Source: Thermohalobaculum sp039028795
GTDB lineage: Bacteria > Pseudomonadota > Alphaproteobacteria > Rhodobacterales > Rhodobacteraceae
Reading direction: 5' to 3'
DNA length: 64,000 bases
Assembly (NCBI GenBank): GCA_039028795.1
Contig: JBCCHJ010000011.1
Span: forward strand, 1 to 64,000
Below the pieces are notes generated by a model, which had not been told where the DNA came from, ran no database searches, and was given only the letters and a program-made list of their open reading frames with translations. A program made the translations under genes and the position numbers. The stretch's first letter is position 1; each line of letters begins with the position of its first letter. Positions 59,251-64,000 of this stretch are shown here, one piece after another.

Positions 59251-59814
59251 ATGCCCAAGATCAACGGCAATGAAATCCGGCGTGGCAACATCATCGAGCA
59301 CAATGGCGGGCTCTGGGTTGCTGTGAAAACCGATCATGTGAAGCCCGGCAAGGGTGGCGCGTTTGCTCAGGTCGAACTGAAGAACCTGCGCAATGGCTCG
59401 AAGTTGAACGAACGTTTCCGGTCCGCTGACAAAGTCGAAAAGGTACGACTGGAACAAAAGGACCAGCAGTTCCTCTATGAAAATGACGGTATGCTGGTTT
59501 TCATGGATCAGGAAACTTACGAACAGATCGAACTGCCTGCCGATATTCTGGGCGACGCCCGACCTTTCTTGCAGGATGGTATGATCGTGCAGATCGAATA
59601 CTATGAAAGCGAAGCGCTTTCGGCAGCCCTACCTGAAAAAGTCACCTGCAAAGTCGAGGATACGGAACCTGCAATCAAAGGCCAGACGGCGGCGAACTCG
59701 TTCAAGCCGGCCGTGCTGGACAATGGTGTGCGCATCATGATCCCGCCCTTTGTCGATCAGGGCACGGACGTGGTTGTGAACACCGAGACCTTCGAGTACG
59801 TGGAACGCGCCTAA
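59251..59814 (+). CDS. efp: Elongation factor P
   Basis: 187 residues with three beta-barrel domains. It relieves ribosome stalling at proline runs. The modification loop DHVKPGKGGAF (about 28-38) carries the lysine expected for EpmA-type modification, and the C-terminal GVRIMIPPFVDQGTDVVVNTETFEYVER is the family signature. GAGG lies nine bases before the ATG. The stop TAA is directly followed by the GTG start of the inositol monophosphatase gene. Confidence 0.95.
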   Translation: MPKINGNEIRRGNIIEHNGGLWVAVKTDHVKPGKGGAFAQVELKNLRNGSKLNERFRSADKVEKVRLEQKDQQFLYENDGMLVFMDQETYEQIELPADILGDARPFLQDGMIVQIEYYESEALSAALPEKVTCKVEDTEPAIKGQTAANSFKPAVLDNGVRIMIPPFVDQGTDVVVNTETFEYVERA

Positions 59815-60615
59815 GTGGTTGGTTCTGCTAACTTAAATGTCATGATCCAAGCCGCGCGCAAAGCCGCGCGGCGGCTGGTGCGCGACTTCAACGAGGTCGA
59901 AAATCTGCAGGTTTCGGTCAAAGGCGTGGGCGATTTCGTCTCGAACGCCGACCGCAAAGCAGAAGAGACGATCTTCGAGACCCTGATGGAGGCCCGGCCG
60001 AATTACGGGTTTCTGGGGGAAGAAGGCTCCTCGGTAGACGGCAAGGATCCGACCCGGCGGTGGATCGTCGATCCATTGGACGGGACCACGAATTTCCTGC
60101 ATGGGCTGCCGCACTGGGCAATCTCTATCGGTCTGGAACATAAGGGAGAAATCGTTGCGGGCGTGGTTTATGACCCCGCCAAGGACGAGATGTTCACCGC
60201 CGAAAAGGGCGAAGGTGCCTGGGTAAACGACCGACGCCTGCGCGTCTCAGGACGACGTGAGATCAGCCATATGTTGTTCGGAACGGGCACGCCCTTCGGC
60301 AATCGCCCGGGTCTGCCAGAAATGATGCGCGAATTCGCGAAGGTGCTGCCGCGCACGGCGGGGATCCGGCGTTGGGGCACGGCATCTTTGGATCTGGCCT
60401 ATGTGGCGGCGGGCCGCTTCGACGGATTTTGGGAACGCGCGCTGAACCCCTGGGATATCGCGGCGGGGATCATCCTAGTGCGCGAAGCAGGCGGCTTGGT
60501 CGGTACCATTGGGGAAGACAGCGACTTCCAGAACCCGTTGCCGTCCGGAGACATCCTGGCGGCGACGCCGGATGCCTATAAACCCTTGGCAAATATGCTT
60601 GCTGAAACGTCGTGA
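59815..60615 (+). CDS. suhB: Inositol monophosphatase family protein
   Basis: 266 residues. Metal sites are in LGEEGSS (residues about 67-73) and the hallmark WIVDPLDGTTNFLHGLP; the second motif is NPWDIAAGIILVREAGG. It hydrolyses inositol-1-phosphate and related sugar phosphates; SuhB also acts on rRNA maturation in some bacteria. The GTG start at 59815, directly after the efp stop, is chosen because the SANLNVMIQAARKA N-terminus is the family norm in alphaproteobacteria. Translation is probably coupled to efp. Confidence 0.9.
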   Translation: MVGSANLNVMIQAARKAARRLVRDFNEVENLQVSVKGVGDFVSNADRKAEETIFETLMEARPNYGFLGEEGSSVDGKDPTRRWIVDPLDGTTNFLHGLPHWAISIGLEHKGEIVAGVVYDPAKDEMFTAEKGEGAWVNDRRLRVSGRREISHMLFGTGTPFGNRPGLPEMMREFAKVLPRTAGIRRWGTASLDLAYVAAGRFDGFWERALNPWDIAAGIILVREAGGLVGTIGEDSDFQNPLPSGDILAATPDAYKPLANMLAETS

Positions 60616-60795
60616 TGGAGGGACTTACCTAATCGTGCAGACCAGCGCCCGTTCTCAATCTGTCCGTGTACTTCGGCCAGAAAACGGGATAGATGGCTTC
60701 CAATTTCGCAAACAGTTCGTGTATTTACGTCAGGAAGCTTGGTTTGCATCAGAGTTCAACCTAACCTCCACCCAGTTAGCACACGAGGCCTGTGT

Positions 60796-62046
60796 ATGAG
60801 TTTTTCGGACGCGCAAGACCGCGTCTTCGCCCAACCAACCCGGCAGATCGTTTTGATGCTGTTGGTCCTCGCGGCTGTGGGGGTCGGCGGGTTCCTTTTG
60901 GCTGCACAAATCCGAACCGTTGTCTTTGCGAACATCTATCTGAATGCCTTCATCGGGTTCGTGTTCGTGTTGGGCGTTTTCGCGACGTTCTGGCAGGTCA
61001 GCCAGGTAATGTCTTCGGTGCGCTGGCTTCGTAATCTGCAGCAAGGCTTCAAGGGTGCGGAGTTCCTGGCACCGCCATCGCTGGTGGCGGGGATGGCCCC
61101 GATGGTCCGGGATGGCCGAATGCAGAAGCGTCTGGCGACCTCGGCCACCCGGTCGATGCTCGATAGTATCGCGATACGCTTGGACGAAAGCCGGGACATC
61201 ACGCGATATATCGCGAACCTGCTGATCTTTCTGGGTCTGCTGGGAACGTTCTGGGGCCTGTCTCTGACCGTCCCGGCGGTTGTAGATACGATCAAATCCC
61301 TTGCCCCACAGGACGGCGATACCTCGGATGTGTCGGTGTTCGACCGGCTGATGACAGGGTTGGAGAGCCAACTCGGCGGCATGGGCACAGCCTTTGCCTC
61401 GTCGCTGGTTGGATTGGCCGGATCGCTGGTCGTGGGCCTGCTAGAGCTTTTCGCCAGCCATGGTCAGAACCGTTTTTATCGCGAACTGGAGGAATGGCTG
61501 ACCTCGTTCACACGGCTAGGCCTGGTCAGCGAAGGTGAAGGTCCGGAAGGCGCGCTGATCTCTCTACTGGAACGCGTGGATGAAGGTCTGGAGCGGACGT
61601 CAGAGTTTGCCGAAAAGGCCGAGCACGCGCGGATCGAGGCCGAACAACGTCTGGCCGCTGCGGCAGACGTAGTGGGCAAGATGGCCTCGGAGATCGAGCG
61701 CGAACGCACGCTGGTTAGCCAATTGGTGACCGAGATGCGGGCCGCCCGTGAAGATGAAGCCGGGCGCGATCATGCCACCTTGGCGGTTCTGAAGCGGATC
61801 GACCACGGCCAGGGACAGTTCACAGCAGCGCTTAGTTCAACCGCCGAGATGCTAGAGCGCGGCAAATCTGGTGGCGGCGGCGTGGACTCCGAGACTCGCA
61901 ACCATATCCGGTCCATGGACAAGCAGCTGCGCGCCATGGCGGATGACGTCGCGGTCGGCCGTCACGAGGCCCTGACTGCCATTCGCGCAGAGCTGCGCGC
62001 CTTGACCAATCTGATCGACATGCGGACCCGCGAGACGGAGCGCTAA
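60796..62046 (+). CDS. MotA/TolQ/ExbB-like proton channel protein
   Basis: 416 residues. Two hydrophobic segments near the N-terminus (QIVLMLLVLAAVGVGGFLLAA and IYLNAFIGFVFVLGVFATFWQ) and the core ExbB/MotA pair in the middle: YIANLLIFLGLLGTFWGLSLTVPAV and LGGMGTAFASSLVGLAGSLVVGLLELF. The last ~170 residues are a cytoplasmic coiled-coil tail rich in Glu/Ala/Arg. GAGG precedes the ATG at 60796. The gene is followed one base later by a MotB-like partner, so the two probably form an ion-driven stator-like complex of unknown purpose. Confidence 0.87.
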   Translation: MSFSDAQDRVFAQPTRQIVLMLLVLAAVGVGGFLLAAQIRTVVFANIYLNAFIGFVFVLGVFATFWQVSQVMSSVRWLRNLQQGFKGAEFLAPPSLVAGMAPMVRDGRMQKRLATSATRSMLDSIAIRLDESRDITRYIANLLIFLGLLGTFWGLSLTVPAVVDTIKSLAPQDGDTSDVSVFDRLMTGLESQLGGMGTAFASSLVGLAGSLVVGLLELFASHGQNRFYRELEEWLTSFTRLGLVSEGEGPEGALISLLERVDEGLERTSEFAEKAEHARIEAEQRLAAAADVVGKMASEIERERTLVSQLVTEMRAAREDEAGRDHATLAVLKRIDHGQGQFTAALSSTAEMLERGKSGGGGVDSETRNHIRSMDKQLRAMADDVAVGRHEALTAIRAELRALTNLIDMRTRETER

Positions 62047-62047
62047 G

Positions 62048-64000
62048 ATGGCCCTGGCCCGGCGCAATCAAGGGCGCTTTGCCGGATCAATCTGGCCAGG
62101 TTTTGTAGATGCGCTGACGGCGCTGCTGCTGATCCTGATGTTCGTGCTGTCGATCTTCATGATCGTTCAGTTCTCTTTGCGCGAACGGATCACTGGCCAA
62201 GATCAGAAGCTGGAGGCGCTGAACAACGACCTGGTCGCCCGCAATGAGGAGATCATCGAACTGACCAGTCAGTTGGCGCAGTTGTCGAACGCCCTGGGTC
62301 TGCAGCAGGATCGTAACCAAGAATTGCAAAGCGAGGTCGGGACCCTTCGCGCCACGCTGACGGATGAACGTGACGAAGTGCGCCGCCTTTCAGCGGCCCT
62401 GTCCGCCGCCAATGAAGCCCGGGACGCGGCGGATGCCGAGGTTACGCGCCTGACCGAAGCTTTGACGCTCAGCCAATCCGAGGCCGAGGCATTGACGGCC
62501 TCCCTGACGGCTGCCCGCACGGAGATCGACGACCAGGCAGAGGCTGCGCGTCTGGCCGCGACCCAACGCGAAGCACTGGAATCCCTGATCAAGGATCTCG
62601 AGAGCAAGCGCGATGAACAGGATGCGGCAATTGCCACGCTGAATGCGGATCAGGCCCGCGCACAGGCACTGATTGCTGCATTGGAGCAAGACGCCGATGC
62701 AGCCGCCGTCAGGCTTGCAGATCTGGACAAGGCACTCGCGGCCGAAAAGGCGGATGTCGAAGCTCTGACTGCGGAGAAGACCGCGGCTCTGGCACTGATC
62801 GCTCAGCTGGAGGAGAAGAACTCTGGCCTGCTGGAGAACCTGGACAAACTGGACGGGGAAAAGCTTGCCGCGTTGGCGTTGTTGGAAGCGCTAGAGGCAG
62901 ATCTTGAAAAAGCGACGACCGAGCGTGACAGTCTGGCCGCCCGGACGGCAGCGCTGGAACAGGACAGCGATGCCCTAGCCAAGCTGCGCGAAGAAAACGC
63001 GGCGGCCCTGGCCGAATTCGAAAAGCTTTCAGCAGAACAGGCACTGGCCCTGGCAACGATCGCCAAGCTGGAACAGGAACGCGACGAAGCGGCGGCGGCC
63101 AGCACTCAGGCATCCTCGGAAGCGACGAAGTTCGAAGTGGACTTGAAAGCAGCTCTGACCCGGGCAGCCGAACTATCCGCGCGATTGGACGAGTCCGAGG
63201 AACAGCGCCTGGCCGAGATTGCTGCGGCTAAGGCGCTGCGCGAACGGCTGGCCAACAGTTCGGCCGAGCTTGATGCAGCGACTCTTGCCCTGGAAGAAGC
63301 CCGCGCCAAAGCGGCTGAAACGTTGGAATTGCTGGCCGCTGCAGAAGCCGCGCAAAAGCAGCTGACCGAAGCCGCGCTTGAAGGCACTGATCAATTCGAT
63401 CGTGAGAAAGCCTTGCGCCTTTTGGCGCAGTCCAAACTGTCCGAGGCCGAAGCACAGACACTTGCGCAGCAACGCGAGATCGCCGCATTGAATGCCCAGA
63501 TTGTCGAGTTGAACCGGCAATTGGGATCGTTGCAGTCGCTGCTGGACGATGCGCAGGAACGCGATGAAGACGCGAAGGTGCAAATCGCCGAACTCGGGTC
63601 GCAGTTGAACCAAGCGCTTGCGCAGAAAGTGTCGGAACTTTCACGGTTCCAATCCGAGTTCTTCGGAAAGATGAGCGAGGTCCTGGGCAATCGCGCTGGC
63701 ATTCGCATCGTCGGCGACCGGTTTGTGTTCCAGTCAGAAGTCCTCTTCAGATCGGCCTCGGCAACGCTCGGCGCGGCCGGACAAGCAGAGCTTTCGAAAT
63801 TGGCTGATGTCGTGCGCGAACTGGGTGCAGCCGCCCCGGAGGACTTGAACTGGATCCTGCGGGTCGATGGACATACCGACGCCGTGCCGCTGTCAGGCAG
63901 CGGTGGCAGGATTCAGGACAACTGGGAACTTAGCCAGGCCCGGGCACTGTCGGTTGTGAAATACTTGATCGAGGTCGAAGGCATCCCTGCGAACCGGCTG
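62048..64000 (+). CDS. MotB/OmpA-like peptidoglycan-binding protein with very long coiled coil, 3' end outside window
   Basis: 651 residues before the window ends. Residues 1-45 carry one membrane segment preceded by a Trp/Asp motif (IWPGFVDALTALLLILMFVLSI), the MotB-type plug region with its ion-carrying Asp. Residues ~50-535 are an uninterrupted coiled coil of Glu/Ala/Leu heptads. From about 550 an OmpA/MotB peptidoglycan domain begins (FQSEVLFRSASATLGAAGQAEL, DGHTDAVPLSG, NWELSQARALSVVKYLI). It partners the ExbB-like protein just upstream. The coiled coil would span much of the periplasm, far longer than in flagellar MotB. Confidence 0.88.
   Translation, partial: MALARRNQGRFAGSIWPGFVDALTALLLILMFVLSIFMIVQFSLRERITGQDQKLEALNNDLVARNEEIIELTSQLAQLSNALGLQQDRNQELQSEVGTLRATLTDERDEVRRLSAALSAANEARDAADAEVTRLTEALTLSQSEAEALTASLTAARTEIDDQAEAARLAATQREALESLIKDLESKRDEQDAAIATLNADQARAQALIAALEQDADAAAVRLADLDKALAAEKADVEALTAEKTAALALIAQLEEKNSGLLENLDKLDGEKLAALALLEALEADLEKATTERDSLAARTAALEQDSDALAKLREENAAALAEFEKLSAEQALALATIAKLEQERDEAAAASTQASSEATKFEVDLKAALTRAAELSARLDESEEQRLAEIAAAKALRERLANSSAELDAATLALEEARAKAAETLELLAAAEAAQKQLTEAALEGTDQFDREKALRLLAQSKLSEAEAQTLAQQREIAALNAQIVELNRQLGSLQSLLDDAQERDEDAKVQIAELGSQLNQALAQKVSELSRFQSEFFGKMSEVLGNRAGIRIVGDRFVFQSEVLFRSASATLGAAGQAELSKLADVVRELGAAAPEDLNWILRVDGHTDAVPLSGSGGRIQDNWELSQARALSVVKYLIEVEGIPANRL

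Noticed and set aside
60796..64000. Zorya anti-phage system (ZorA/ZorB)
   Set aside because: The MotA/MotB-like pair fits superficially, but the long coiled coil is on the MotB-like side, the neighbours are efp and suhB, and no ZorC, ZorD or ZorE gene is visible before the window ends.
1..64000. CRISPR array, prophage, insertion sequence, tRNA or rRNA genes
   Set aside because: I looked for direct-repeat/spacer arrays, integrase or transposase proteins and clover-leaf patterns and saw none.

Overview
The window is about 60% G+C and almost wall-to-wall bacterial genes. It reads as one continuous chromosome segment of an alphaproteobacterium, most likely a marine Rhodobacteraceae (Roseobacter group). 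Supporting signs are a heterotetrameric sarcosine oxidase operon, two dimethylglycine-dehydrogenase-like FAD/GcvT proteins, a SAM-II riboswitch before metZ, a DUF1127 protein beside a LysR regulator, an efp / inositol monophosphatase / ExbB-like cluster, and the alpha-type interspersed palindromes. I see no rRNA, tRNA, CRISPR array, insertion sequence or prophage. The first ~125 bases do not belong: they encode part of the RNase H domain of a Ty3/gypsy retrotransposon and join abruptly onto the middle of a bacterial gene. This points to a chimeric scaffold, such as a host-associated bacterium joined to eukaryotic DNA, or much less likely a real integration.

1-10.7 kb: a minus-strand operon of seven genes (FAD/GcvT demethylase, LysE exporter, two tandem homocysteine methyltransferases, MDR oxidoreductase, PNPOx-like protein, second FAD/GcvT demethylase cut by the junction). 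Together they suggest stepwise demethylation of betaine or dimethylglycine with methyl transfer to homocysteine or folate. A small DUF333-like protein and an XRE/cupin regulator + LysE pair with a clear operator follow. 10.9-19.4 kb: a lipoprotein, a TylF methyltransferase, a VOC protein, then the tightly overlapping soxB-GNAT-cupin-soxD-soxA-soxG operon, which oxidises sarcosine to glycine and one-carbon units. 19.4-21.6 kb: folE and metZ, the latter behind a SAM-II riboswitch. These genes link one-carbon, folate and methionine metabolism.

21.7-29.0 kb: a surface-glycan cluster (fucosyltransferase-like/TPR protein, two FkbM methyltransferases, GDP-L-fucose synthase, a nucleotide-sugar epimerase, a UDP-sugar dehydrogenase). 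29.3-39.8 kb: a receiver protein, an ornithine-cyclodeaminase-family enzyme, a LuxR regulator, and a module of an ammonia-lyase-family protein that has lost its MIO triad, a fused 5-oxoprolinase, an HxlR regulator, an FMN reductase and an aldehyde dehydrogenase. 39.9-49.7 kb: a YbbP/YbbA/TesA locus, RNA cyclic phosphodiesterase, DUF1127, LysR, a FecR-domain protein, DUF1761, a strongly promoted 68-residue exported peptide, a methyltransferase and GloB.

49.7-54.2 kb: a more AT-rich accessory stretch with unknown proteins, an XRE-PAS regulator, an exported cupin and a TetR regulator. 54.2-64 kb: a flavin monooxygenase, a DEAD-box helicase with a long leader, a cluster of interspersed palindromes, an alanine-rich membrane protein, efp (preceded by 11-bp direct repeats), an inositol monophosphatase, and an ExbB/MotA-like plus MotB/OmpA-like pair that runs off the window end.
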